Positions 55,327-63,752 of a stretch of 64,000 nucleotides of DNA are shown piece after piece (within the stretch, counting starts at the first letter, position 1; every line of letters begins with the position of its first letter). Under the pieces are notes generated by a model. It was given only the letters and a program-made list of their open reading frames with translations, did no database searches and was not told the origin of the DNA. The stretch is from an uncultured Bacteroides sp. Lineage in GTDB: Bacteria; Bacteroidota; Bacteroidia; Bacteroidales; Bacteroidaceae. The position numbers and the translations under genes were made by a program. The stretch is taken from NCBI GenBank assembly GCA_948847595.1, contig CAQOGY010000002.1:1-64000 (forward strand), read 5' to 3'.

Positions 55327-55518
55327 ATGAAAAAATTATGGAAAGTCTGGTTCTCCAAACGAAGACATCTCTACATAGAGATAGCACGCAAACACCGGTC
55401 AACACCGTGGAGGGTGTACCATCTGGGACATGGTGGCAGAGGAAAGACATTGAAAGATATGAGGATATTGGAAGAACTTCAGCAATACGGAATTATATCT
55501 CACATCTATCCTTGGTGA
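55327..55518 (+). CDS. Small basic protein inside the fimbrial operon
   Basis: A 63-residue protein (MKKLWKVWFSKRRHLYIEIA at the start, ILEELQQYGIISHIYPW at the end) in frame with a purine-rich AAGAAGAAAGAAAG leader. It has no signal peptide and is strongly basic, with many Arg, Lys and His. I do not recognise a family. It lies 13 bp after the DUF3575 gene and 40 bp before the next one, and codon use looks ordinary, so it is probably real. A regulatory or RNA-binding role would fit the charge but is speculation. Confidence 0.6.
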   Translation: MKKLWKVWFSKRRHLYIEIARKHRSTPWRVYHLGHGGRGKTLKDMRILEELQQYGIISHIYPW

Positions 55519-55558
55519 ACAGGCTATTTTTAAATATAGATCCATTATTAGTACGACT

Positions 55559-56974
55559 ATGAAACTGGGAGGAGTTTTTATCATTGCGGTCATAGCATCT
55601 CTATCGCTACAGGCGCAAACGACCGTAGAAGAAGCTAACGGAACGATCCGAGCTACCGCTTCCAGCCTTCACAAGGCAGGGGAAGAACTGGTGGTTTCTA
55701 TTTCGGTAGAAATCACCCGCGACCTTTCGTCCAACGAATCGCTGGTTCTCGTACCCGTTGTCACCGACAGTCTGGAGAATCGGTTGGAACTGCCTTCCAT
55801 CTACATCAATAGCCGGAAACAGCAAATCATATTCATGCGCGAAATGGGCAAAAAGGAGAAAGATGCCCGTTCGCTACAACGAAAAAACGGAAGCAGGCAA
55901 AGCATACATTATCTGCAATCCGTTCCTTTCGAGAAGTGGATGAATCATGCTACACTCTCCCTGATAGAGAAAAGTTGCGGTTGTGGCATCGCCGGCGAAG
56001 AAGCCTTCACTTGTATCGCCCGTCTGCATCCGCAACCGATACCTGTCCCGCAACTCGTATTTCTCACCCCACAAGTGGAGGGGCTGAAAACCAGAACTGA
56101 GAAAGGATGCGCATTCATCGACTTTCCCCTAAACGACGCCATCATACATGAAACATACAGCAACAATGCGACGGAACTGAATAAGATCACTCAAACCATA
56201 GACGCCATCAGAAATGATTCGAATGTAACCATCACACATATCAGCATACACGGCTATGCATCGCCCGACGGACCTTACCAACTCAACGAAAGGTTATCCC
56301 GCGAACGCACACAGGCATTGAAGGAATATGTGTGCCGGTTATACACGTTTAATCCAACGGATATTCATACTTCTCATACTCCTGAGGACTGGGAAGGGTT
56401 CGAAGCCCTTCTCACTGATACAACCTTTCAGCGGAAGGAGGCAGTCATGAAAATCGTGACAGGCAACCTGCACCCCGACCGCAAGGAAGAGAAGTTGAAA
56501 AAACAATTTCCGGCATTCTATCGCTTTGTGCTGGAACACTGGTTCACGCTGCTCAGACATTCCGATTATACCATCGAATATCATGTACGTCCTTTCAGCG
56601 TAGAAGAATCACGAAATGTTTTCGCCACTAATCCCAAGAACCTGAGTCTTGAAGAGATGTTCCGCCTCGCACTCACCTGTACGCCGGGAAGCGAAGCATA
56701 CAACAAAATCTTCATGACTGCCGTACAATTATTCCCGGATAATCCTGTCGCCAACCTGAACGCAGCTTGCATCTCTCTGATGCAAAGAGACGTGCAGTCC
56801 GCCGCACATTATCTGGAGAAAGCACCGGAAGTACCAGAAACAGCATTGGCAAAAGGTGTCCTGCACCTTCTTCAAGAGAATTATGAAGAAGCGGAAACAC
56901 TCTTCAAACAGGCCAAAGCTGCCGGACTGTCACAAGCTGACAACAATCTGAAACAAATATTAGAGCTTAAATAA
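55559..56974 (+). CDS. DUF3868 protein with OmpA-like domain
   Basis: A 471-residue secreted protein (signal peptide to about LSLQAQ). Order: DUF3868 region (about 20-150: VVSISVEITRDLSSNESLVL, SIHYLQSVPFEKWMNHATLS), OmpA-like peptidoglycan-binding domain (about 215-310: ITHISIHGYASPDGPYQLNE, RLSRERTQALKEYV), and TPR-like C-terminus (SLEEMFRLALTCTPGSEAYN, LFPDNPVANLNAACISLMQR). It probably ties the pilus assembly apparatus to the cell wall. Comparison with the shorter gene at 53682 shows the OmpA domain was either lost there or inserted here. Confidence 0.87.
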   Translation: MKLGGVFIIAVIASLSLQAQTTVEEANGTIRATASSLHKAGEELVVSISVEITRDLSSNESLVLVPVVTDSLENRLELPSIYINSRKQQIIFMREMGKKEKDARSLQRKNGSRQSIHYLQSVPFEKWMNHATLSLIEKSCGCGIAGEEAFTCIARLHPQPIPVPQLVFLTPQVEGLKTRTEKGCAFIDFPLNDAIIHETYSNNATELNKITQTIDAIRNDSNVTITHISIHGYASPDGPYQLNERLSRERTQALKEYVCRLYTFNPTDIHTSHTPEDWEGFEALLTDTTFQRKEAVMKIVTGNLHPDRKEEKLKKQFPAFYRFVLEHWFTLLRHSDYTIEYHVRPFSVEESRNVFATNPKNLSLEEMFRLALTCTPGSEAYNKIFMTAVQLFPDNPVANLNAACISLMQRDVQSAAHYLEKAPEVPETALAKGVLHLLQENYEEAETLFKQAKAAGLSQADNNLKQILELK

Positions 56975-56999
56975 ATGTTTAATTAAAATCAATGGTAAG

Positions 57000-58496
57000 A
57001 TGAAACAATTTACAAAACTAATGGCAATGCTTCTGTTTACAGCAGCCACACAGTACAGTTGCATCAATGATGCAGATGTAGCAATCCCCGACAAAACGCA
57101 GTCGGACTCGAACGGCAACGTAGCCCTGTTCCTTGAAATCCCGAATGTTCCCGCCAGCCGGAGTGCCGAATCATCGGGTGTAACCGAAGAAGGCTCGAAA
57201 GAAGAATATGCGGTAAAAACCCTTACGGTCTACTTCTTTGACTCAGCCACTAAAACTTTCGTTGACTCCCAGCCTCTTGAAAACATCACACTGGCAGGAA
57301 CAAGCGGACAAAAGATACACTACACCGCCAACAAAATCACAATGAAACCGGGAACTTACAACGTATTCGCCATCGCCAACGGTGAAGCAATCACAGCAGA
57401 CATCGCAACACAGGACAAATTCCTCGGAGCTATCGACAAAGTGACATACAGCGCAGGAAAGATTCCAAGTGTACCCGAGAGAGGATTCGTAATGACCAAC
57501 CGTGGTGCCGCAAATCTGAATGTCGAAGTAAGCAAACCCACAGATTCCGACAAAGTAACCGACATTTCCATTAGCCTGGAACGTGTCGTTGCCAAAATTG
57601 AAGTGACACAGACACAGGAGACTTTCCCCCTGAAAGACCCGGCCGGAAAAACTTACTGTACGGTCAAACTCAATAACTTCAGAATGTTGAACCTGGCAAC
57701 CGAATTCTACACTTTCCGCCATACAGCCGTGCTGACCAGCCTTCAGGAACCGGACTCATACACTGATGAGAACTTCGGCAACATCAACGATAACGACGGT
57801 TATGTAATAGACCCTTACTTCTTCAAGAAAACCGTAGAAGGTGCCAAAGACTTCAAGAATGAGGACGGTTTCTTTGCACAGGCATTGGTACAGCTTAACA
57901 TTGACGACAGCAATTGGGCAGGCATGGCTCCGGCAAATAGCTGGTCACGCATCTACTGTCTGGAGAACTGTATGTTCCGTCCCGCCCAGCTAAATGCCTA
58001 TACCACAGGAGTGATGTTCAAAGCAAGTCTCGACATTGCCACCGACCGCGTATTCAACGAAAGCGGAGAAACAGTAAGCAACCCGTCCAACTGGCCGACC
58101 AACCTGTTCTACTTCAACTACAACTTCTACACCAGCGTAAATGCAATCAGAAAACTGGCACTCAACAACCTGCCCGGAGACATTACCGACAACTCGACAA
58201 CAGAAGAGCTTGCCAAATACAGCATCAAGCGTTTCAAGAAAACCGAAAACTACGCATGCTACTACAACTACTGGATCAAGCATGAAGACAACAACAACGA
58301 CACCGAAATGGGAGTCATGGAATTTGGTATCGTACGCAACAATATATACAGACTGTCAGTCAATAAAGTAGCAGGCCTGGGCAGCGGCGAACCATTTATC
58401 GAACCGGAACAACCGGATGAATACAAAGCAGAACTGAACATCAACATCGATGTTTTTCCGTGGGCCGTACGTAACCAAGATGTAGAACTTGAATAA
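57000..58496 (+). CDS. Mfa1-family fimbrial major subunit
   Basis: A 498-residue lipoprotein precursor with cysteine 21 (ATQYSCIND). The N-terminal Mfa-like domain starts NVALFLEIPNVPASRS, and the chain ends INIDVFPWAVRNQDVELE, a short segment of the kind that acts as donor strand after proteolytic maturation in type V pili. An Arg that could serve as the gingipain-like cleavage site lies in PASRSAES. It should be the main stalk pilin of this operon. No close relative is present in the window, so its antigenic type cannot be judged. Confidence 0.85.
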   Translation: MKQFTKLMAMLLFTAATQYSCINDADVAIPDKTQSDSNGNVALFLEIPNVPASRSAESSGVTEEGSKEEYAVKTLTVYFFDSATKTFVDSQPLENITLAGTSGQKIHYTANKITMKPGTYNVFAIANGEAITADIATQDKFLGAIDKVTYSAGKIPSVPERGFVMTNRGAANLNVEVSKPTDSDKVTDISISLERVVAKIEVTQTQETFPLKDPAGKTYCTVKLNNFRMLNLATEFYTFRHTAVLTSLQEPDSYTDENFGNINDNDGYVIDPYFFKKTVEGAKDFKNEDGFFAQALVQLNIDDSNWAGMAPANSWSRIYCLENCMFRPAQLNAYTTGVMFKASLDIATDRVFNESGETVSNPSNWPTNLFYFNYNFYTSVNAIRKLALNNLPGDITDNSTTEELAKYSIKRFKKTENYACYYNYWIKHEDNNNDTEMGVMEFGIVRNNIYRLSVNKVAGLGSGEPFIEPEQPDEYKAELNINIDVFPWAVRNQDVELE

Positions 58497-58528
58497 GTAT
58501 CGGCCACTTTGAACTAAATTTATTACCA

Positions 58529-59506
58529 ATGCGTCCATTTTTACTACATATTATCTGCATCGTCATGCTGTTCTCATCCTGCAACTGGGTGAACGACGAT
58601 CTGTCAGACTGCCCTACCGGGACCTGGTTGAAAATCTCGTATACCTATAATATACTAGATGTGGATGCCGCTTCCTCGCAAGTAGGCGACATCACCATTT
58701 TTGCTTTCGACAAGAACAACAAGTATGTGGACAGACTGGACGTAGACAGTATCGCATTACATCAAGGCTACTGTATGGTAAGAGTGCCGTTTCCCGAAGG
58801 GAGCTATCATCTGCTCTTGTGGGGAGGAGCCTCCGACCGTCAATACCGGTTCCCTTATCTCAAAACCGGTCAGACGGAACGGAAATCATTGCTCCTTTCA
58901 TTGATATGCAACAGTGAAAAACAGATGAACGGGAAATTGAACGGCCTCTTCTACGGTAGCCTTGAAAATATAACTATCAGTAATGACTATCAAGTATTGG
59001 ATGCTCCCTTAGTCAAAAACACCAATTATTTCTCATGCATCCTTCAGAACGGCAACAACCTGCTGAATCAGGAAGATTTCACTTTCACATTGGAGGCTGC
59101 CAATGGTGTGATGGATCATACCAACACTCCGTTGGGGACGGAGCCGGTTTACTATCGTCCATACCGGCAGGAAGTCAGTATACTCGATGAAGAAGAAACC
59201 CCTGTCATCCATGCCCGGTTGAACACATTGCGCATCATGAAAGGAGATCAGACCACATTGACCATAAAGCATGTACCCAGCGGACAGGAAATTCTGCGTC
59301 TTCCGCTCACCCAGTATCTACTGTTATCCAAAATCCACAGTCATACCGGCGATGAGATGGGCGATCAGGAATATCTTGACAGGCAGGATTCATACACCCT
59401 TTTATTCTTCATACAGTCATCGGATATGGGGATTCCGAAGATATGCCCGAGAATAATGGTAAACGGATGGACCGTAAGGCTGAATGACTCAGAACTGGAG
59501 TTTTAG
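58529..59506 (+). CDS. FimB/Mfa2-family fimbrial anchor subunit
   Basis: A 325-residue lipoprotein with cysteine 18 (LFSSCNWVND), the last gene of the operon. The N-terminal part reads LSDCPTGTWLKISYTYNI, DITIFAFDKNNKYVDRLD and GSYHLLLWGGASDRQYRFP, which matches the FimB/Mfa2 domain. These proteins anchor and terminate type V pili at the outer membrane and limit filament length. Together with the Mfa1-like gene it defines the operon as a complete pilus unit. Confidence 0.85.
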   Translation: MRPFLLHIICIVMLFSSCNWVNDDLSDCPTGTWLKISYTYNILDVDAASSQVGDITIFAFDKNNKYVDRLDVDSIALHQGYCMVRVPFPEGSYHLLLWGGASDRQYRFPYLKTGQTERKSLLLSLICNSEKQMNGKLNGLFYGSLENITISNDYQVLDAPLVKNTNYFSCILQNGNNLLNQEDFTFTLEAANGVMDHTNTPLGTEPVYYRPYRQEVSILDEEETPVIHARLNTLRIMKGDQTTLTIKHVPSGQEILRLPLTQYLLLSKIHSHTGDEMGDQEYLDRQDSYTLLFFIQSSDMGIPKICPRIMVNGWTVRLNDSELEF

Positions 59507-60104
59507 GAACACATGACTGATTGTATGCGTACGGAATTTAGGTGAGATGTTCTACAGAAAAGGCTACTGTGAAGTATCCGAGTGGTATTTTATACCCTTT
59601 ATTCGCATGTTTAGTTTCCCACAACATGCTAAATTTCCTTATAAAACGGCACTTCATTGAAGGACTGTTTTATTAATTGTTTGTTTTGTTTGTGTTGGTG
59701 CACCCGTTCAAGCGAGGATGGGTGCGCTTTTACTCGTTCAATAAAAGACTATCACTGTCATTTGCATACATGACAAATGATACGTTTGTTTATATCCGTA
59801 TATCTATAAACGCTCTACTGTTTCTGATAGTTCACAAGCATACTCCTTTAGTCGTTAAAACAATCATCCGATTACAAGAAAAGTCGCAAATACATCGTTT
59901 TTTCAAAATCAATGTAACAATAAGAATGGAAGTCCATAAATCCTTATATATAATAAGGTATAAATATAGCACATTATTCATAGTCTTATAGACGGAGATA
60001 TTTTTTTCGAAAAATCGCAATCTCATATTTTACTGAAAATCAAGCACTATCACCCCACCCCACAGAAAAAAAGAGAAAAAACTACATATTTTTTTCATGA
60101 ATTG
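59507..60104. other. Intergenic region between the fimbrial operon and tRNA-Glu
   Basis: It holds a hairpin at 59700-59730 and the tRNA promoter at its right end. An open frame of about 100 codons at 59677-59991 looks like chance: low-complexity, hydrophobic mixture with no ribosome-binding support. I see no gene here. Confidence 0.6.
59700..59730 (+). terminator. Likely terminator of the fimbrial operon
   Basis: GCACCC (59700-59705) pairs with GGGTGC (59720-59725) and runs into GCTTTT. It lies about 190 bp after the last fimbrial gene. Confidence 0.65.
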
Positions 60105-60135
60105 TTTGTCAGTTTCAAAAAAGTTCCTACCTTTG
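60105..60135 (+). promoter_or_regulatory. Promoter of tRNA-Glu and rpsT
   Basis: TTTG (60105-60108), a 19-bp spacer and TACCTTTG (60128-60135) match the Bacteroides consensus exactly. It lies 65 bp before the tRNA. Confidence 0.85.
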
Positions 60136-60199
60136 CATCCGCAATCGAGAAACAAACACTGATTCGAGAGAGCAAAAAGCAGAAATGCAACAACAGGAT

Positions 60200-60271
60200 G
60201 GCCCGTTCGTCTATCGGTTAGGACGCAAGATTTTCATTCTTGAAAGGGGGGTTCGATTCCCCCACGGGCTA
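60200..60271 (+). tRNA. tRNA-Glu (anticodon TTC)
   Basis: A complete cloverleaf of 72 nt. The acceptor stem is GGCCCGT / ACGGGCT (first pair G-T), the D stem GTCT / GGAC, the anticodon stem CAAGA / TCTTG with loop TTTTCAT (anticodon TTC, Glu), and the T stem GGGGG / CCCCC with loop TTCGATT. Discriminator A; CCA is not encoded. A strong promoter lies upstream and rpsT follows 42 bp later, so they may be read together. Confidence 0.97.
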
Positions 60272-60313
60272 CAAGTAAAAAGAATAAAGAACTAAAAAAA
60301 TAGATTAGTCGAA

Positions 60314-60568
60314 ATGGCAAATCACAAATCATCACTGAAGAGAATCAGACAAGAAGAGACAAGAAGACTTCATAACAGATATTATGGTAAGACCATGAGA
60401 AATGCTGTTAGAAAACTTCGTGCAACTACTGACAAGACAGAAGCTGTTGCAATGTATCCTGGCATCACTAAGATGTTGGACAAGTTAGCTAAAACAAATG
60501 TTATCCACAAAAACAAAGCTAACAATCTGAAATCTAAGCTGGCTCTTTACATCAACAAGCTCGCTTAA
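60314..60568 (+). CDS. rpsT: 30S ribosomal protein bS20
   Basis: A basic 84-residue protein with the bS20 pattern (MANHKSSLKRIRQEETRRLH, MRNAVRKLRATTDKTEAV, HKNKANNLKSKLALYINKLA). It binds 16S rRNA early in small-subunit assembly. It follows tRNA-Glu by 42 bp and is followed by its own terminator. Confidence 0.97.
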   Translation: MANHKSSLKRIRQEETRRLHNRYYGKTMRNAVRKLRATTDKTEAVAMYPGITKMLDKLAKTNVIHKNKANNLKSKLALYINKLA

Positions 60569-60600
60569 TAATAGAAAAACAACAATTCTATATAGCATTC

Positions 60601-60627
60601 AGGCTGAACTTTTAAGTTCGGCCTTTT
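60601..60627 (+). terminator. Terminator of rpsT
   Basis: AGGCTGAACTT (60601-60611) pairs with AAGTTCGGCCT (60614-60624; one T-G pair) around a 2-nt loop as drawn and runs into TTTTG. It lies 32 bp after rpsT. Confidence 0.85.
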
Positions 60628-60730
60628 GTGTTTATAAACCACTGAATATCAGAATACTTTCCCATTCACTAATTCCGCTTTTATTCTACATTTTTCACCT
60701 CCGAAACTTCGCCAACTCGACAATTTTCAC

Positions 60731-60738
60731 TATATTTG
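60731..60738 (+). promoter_or_regulatory. Promoter -7 box of gyrB
   Basis: TATATTTG matches TAnnTTTG exactly, 30 bp before the gyrB ATG. The -33 element is weak. Confidence 0.6.
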
Positions 60739-60767
60739 CTCTGTTATTATAACTTAGAAAGGCAATT

Positions 60768-62729
60768 ATGAGCGAAGAACAAATCACTCCCAATAACGGG
60801 TCTTATTCTGCGGATAGCATCCAGGTATTGGAAGGTCTTGAAGCAGTGAGAAAACGCCCTGCGATGTACATCGGTGACATCAGTATAAAGGGACTTCACC
60901 ACTTGGTATACGAAATCGTTGATAACTCCATTGACGAGGCACTGGCCGGGTATTGCGACCACATCGAAGTGACAATCAACGAAGATAATTCAATCACCGT
61001 ACAGGACAACGGACGTGGTATTCCGGTCGACTATCATGAAAAAGAAAAGAAGTCGGCACTGGAAGTAGCGATGACCGTTCTGCACGCCGGAGGTAAGTTC
61101 GACAAAGGGTCGTATAAAGTTTCCGGAGGTTTGCACGGTGTAGGTATGTCTTGCGTAAATGCACTGTCAACACACATGACTACACAGGTATTCCGCAATG
61201 GTAAAATCTATCAGCAGGAATATGAAATCGGTAAGCCGCTTTATTCTGTGAAAGAAGTGGGGGTATCGGATATTACAGGAACCCGCCAACAATTTTGGCC
61301 CGATGATACAATCTTTACCGAAACGGTGTATGATTATAAAATACTGGCTTCACGTCTGCGTGAGTTGGCATACCTGAATGCAGGTCTCCGCATTTCACTG
61401 ACCGACCGTCGGGTAGTGAATGAAGAAGACGGCAGCTTCAAGAGTGAAGTATTCTATTCCGAAGAAGGGCTGAGAGAGTTTGTACGCTTCATCGAGTCTT
61501 CACGTGAACACTTGATCAACGACGTTATCTATCTGAACTCTGAGAAGCAGGGAATACCTATTGAAATAGCCATCATGTACAATACAGGATTCTCCGAAAA
61601 TGTACATTCCTATGTCAATAATATCAATACAATCGAAGGAGGTACGCATCTTGCCGGTTTCCGCCGTGCACTGACCCGTACGCTGAAGAAGTACGCCGAA
61701 GACAGCAAGATGCTGGAAAAGGTGAAAGTTGAAATCTCGGGAGACGACTTCCGCGAAGGTCTGACTGCCGTTATTTCCGTTAAAGTAGCCGAACCACAGT
61801 TCGAAGGACAGACCAAAACGAAGTTGGGTAACAACGAAGTAATGGGTGCCGTAGACCAGGCTGTCGGTGAAGTACTGGCCTACTATCTGGAAGAACATCC
61901 AAAGGAGGCAAAAACAATTGTAGACAAGGTGATTCTGGCTGCCACAGCACGCCACGCAGCAAGAAAAGCCCGTGAAATGGTACAACGCAAATCTCCGATG
62001 TCCGGAGGCGGTCTGCCGGGTAAACTGGCCGACTGTTCGGATAAAGACCCCTCAAAATGCGAATTGTTCCTCGTCGAGGGAGACTCGGCAGGTGGTACTG
62101 CCAAGCAAGGACGTAACCGTATGTTCCAGGCCATCCTTCCGCTACGCGGTAAGATTCTGAACGTCGAAAAAGCGATGTATCACAAAGCACTGGAAAGCGA
62201 TGAAATCCGCAATATATATACGGCACTGGGTGTCACTATCGGAACAGAAGACGACAGCAAAGAGGCTAACATCGAAAAGCTGCGCTATCACAAGATTATC
62301 ATCATGACCGATGCCGACGTCGATGGTTCTCACATCGACACACTGATCATGACATTCTTCTTCCGTTATATGCCACAGATTATTCAGAACGGTTATCTGT
62401 ACATCGCTACTCCCCCACTCTACCTCTGCAAAAAGGGTAAAGTAGAAGAGTATTGCTGGACAGACGCGCAACGCCAGAAGTTTATCGATACCTATGGCGG
62501 TGGTCTGGAAAATGCGGTTCATACACAGCGTTACAAAGGTTTGGGTGAAATGAACGCCCAGCAGTTGTGGGAAACAACTATGGATCCCGACAACCGTATG
62601 CTGAAGCAAGTAAACATCGATAATGCCGCTGAAGCCGATTACATCTTCTCCATGCTAATGGGTGAAGACGTAGGTCCGCGCCGCGAGTTTATCGAAGAGA
62701 ATGCAACATATGCGAATATCGATACATAA
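60768..62729 (+). CDS. gyrB: DNA gyrase subunit B
   Basis: ATPase subunit of DNA gyrase, 653 residues, a typical length. It has the GHKL ATP-binding motifs (VRKRPAMYIGD, YEIVDNSIDEALAG, VQDNGRGIPVDYHEKEKKSA, SGGLHGVGMSCVNALS), the transducer domain, and the TOPRIM motif LFLVEGDSAGG with DADVDGSHIDTL. The C-terminus has QRYKGLGEMNAQQLWETTMD. It has its own promoter and terminator, with no gyrA nearby. Confidence 0.98.
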   Translation: MSEEQITPNNGSYSADSIQVLEGLEAVRKRPAMYIGDISIKGLHHLVYEIVDNSIDEALAGYCDHIEVTINEDNSITVQDNGRGIPVDYHEKEKKSALEVAMTVLHAGGKFDKGSYKVSGGLHGVGMSCVNALSTHMTTQVFRNGKIYQQEYEIGKPLYSVKEVGVSDITGTRQQFWPDDTIFTETVYDYKILASRLRELAYLNAGLRISLTDRRVVNEEDGSFKSEVFYSEEGLREFVRFIESSREHLINDVIYLNSEKQGIPIEIAIMYNTGFSENVHSYVNNINTIEGGTHLAGFRRALTRTLKKYAEDSKMLEKVKVEISGDDFREGLTAVISVKVAEPQFEGQTKTKLGNNEVMGAVDQAVGEVLAYYLEEHPKEAKTIVDKVILAATARHAARKAREMVQRKSPMSGGGLPGKLADCSDKDPSKCELFLVEGDSAGGTAKQGRNRMFQAILPLRGKILNVEKAMYHKALESDEIRNIYTALGVTIGTEDDSKEANIEKLRYHKIIIMTDADVDGSHIDTLIMTFFFRYMPQIIQNGYLYIATPPLYLCKKGKVEEYCWTDAQRQKFIDTYGGGLENAVHTQRYKGLGEMNAQQLWETTMDPDNRMLKQVNIDNAAEADYIFSMLMGEDVGPRREFIEENATYANIDT

Positions 62730-62776
62730 TTTTAATATTACGTTTTTATAAACCAACCTCACATCTTACAACGAAG

Positions 62777-62819
62777 AAGCGTCGGCAAGCGAAGGAAAAT
62801 CCTCCGTACCGGCGCTTTT
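62777..62819 (+). terminator. Terminator of gyrB
   Basis: AAGCGTCGG (62777-62785) pairs with CCGGCGCTT (62809-62817; one T-G pair) around a structured loop with GGA/TCC, running into TT. It lies 48 bp after gyrB. Confidence 0.8.
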
Positions 62820-62898
62820 CTATGTCTTAATAAAACCTAACAGTTAAATCTTTTTCCGGTCAAAATCACTATCTTGCCGAAAATGAAGGAGGACACTT

Positions 62899-63099
62899 AT
62901 GAAAACGACTACCCCAAATCCTGTATTTGCCAAGATCAGACTCTATCTCAGAATTCTGGCATCCTGTGTAATTGTCACTTGCCTGTTCCTGATTATTATC
63001 CATCCGGAGGCATGGATTACTCCGGCTTGCATTATCGTAGCTATGATCTGCCTGTTATTTCTTCTGATACGATCCAAACGCAAAGAGTCGAGGAAATGA
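62899..63099 (+). CDS. Small two-helix membrane protein
   Basis: A 66-residue protein with two hydrophobic segments, LRILASCVIVTCLFLIII (about 17-34) and ITPACIIVAMICLLFLLI (about 40-57), and a basic tail RSKRKESRK. A strong AAGGAGG Shine-Dalgarno (62886-62892) lies 6 bp before the ATG, rare in Bacteroides, which decides this frame over an overlapping one. Role unknown. Confidence 0.7.
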   Translation: MKTTTPNPVFAKIRLYLRILASCVIVTCLFLIIIHPEAWITPACIIVAMICLLFLLIRSKRKESRK

Positions 63100-63107
63100 A
63101 AGAAATA

Positions 63108-63689
63108 TCAGATCATATCATGCGCCTTTAATTCCTTCACTGCGACTTCCAGTTCCTGGTACCACTTCTCGCCGAATTTACGGATCAGAGGTTCTTTCAA
63201 GAATTGGTAGACAGCCACGTTTTCTTTTTTCCCCAGCAACACAGCCGCCTTACACACATCCCAACGATGATAGTTCACCGCCTTATAAGGTCCGTAATCT
63301 CCAATCCGAATGGGATAGAGATGGCATGATACCGGTTTGTAAAAGTCTGTCTTGCCATCCCGATAAGCCTTTTCGATGGCACAGTAACAACATCCTTTCT
63401 CGTCATAGCAAGTAAAGACGCAATCCTTATTATTAACAATAGAAGTCACCAGATCACCTTCCTGATCCGTGTATACGACTCCTTGCTTCTCAATGACAGC
63501 ACGCGCTTCCGGCGACAGTTCCTCCCATATTATCGGCAGAACCTCTTCCAGCTTTTCCACTTCATCCAATTCCACAGGTGCCCCTGCATCCCCTTCAATG
63601 CAACATTCGCCCTTGCAGGCGTCCAGATTGCAAAGGAATTTTTCCCGAAGGACATCGAAGCTCACTACTACATCTTCTATCTGAATCAT
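63108..63689 (-). CDS. DUF3109 family protein, Cys-rich
   Basis: A 193-residue cytoplasmic protein starting at 63689 (MIQIEDVVVSFDV); an earlier ATG at 63707 adds six residues. Cysteines are conserved in groups (FLCNLDACKGECCIEGDAG, DCVFTCYDEKGCCYCAIEKA, PVSCHLYPIR), as in the DUF3109 family, and could hold a metal or an iron-sulphur centre. The family is common in Bacteroidetes and its function is unknown. It is in line with gpmI, with a terminator between them. Confidence 0.88.
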   Translation of the reverse strand: MIQIEDVVVSFDVLREKFLCNLDACKGECCIEGDAGAPVELDEVEKLEEVLPIIWEELSPEARAVIEKQGVVYTDQEGDLVTSIVNNKDCVFTCYDEKGCCYCAIEKAYRDGKTDFYKPVSCHLYPIRIGDYGPYKAVNYHRWDVCKAAVLLGKKENVAVYQFLKEPLIRKFGEKWYQELEVAVKELKAHDMI

Positions 63690-63705
63690 AAAACTTATGT
63701 GAGAC

Positions 63706-63735
63706 AAAAAGGGCGGAGTATCCCCCCGCCCCTTT
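63706..63735 (-). terminator. Terminator after gpmI
   Basis: On the minus strand AAAGGGGCGG pairs with CCGCCCTTT (one bulged base) and is followed by TTG. It lies between the gpmI stop and the DUF3109 gene. Confidence 0.8.
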
Positions 63736-63752
63736 GGTTATAGCATTCTAAA

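Noticed and set aside
59677..59991. A 104-codon gene before tRNA-Glu
   Set aside because: It starts before the fimbrial terminator hairpin, has no family resemblance and lies in AT-rich DNA where such frames arise by chance.
62874..63131. An 85-codon frame overlapping the small membrane protein
   Set aside because: The overlapping frame at 62899 has a strong Shine-Dalgarno and two clean membrane helices; this one has neither.
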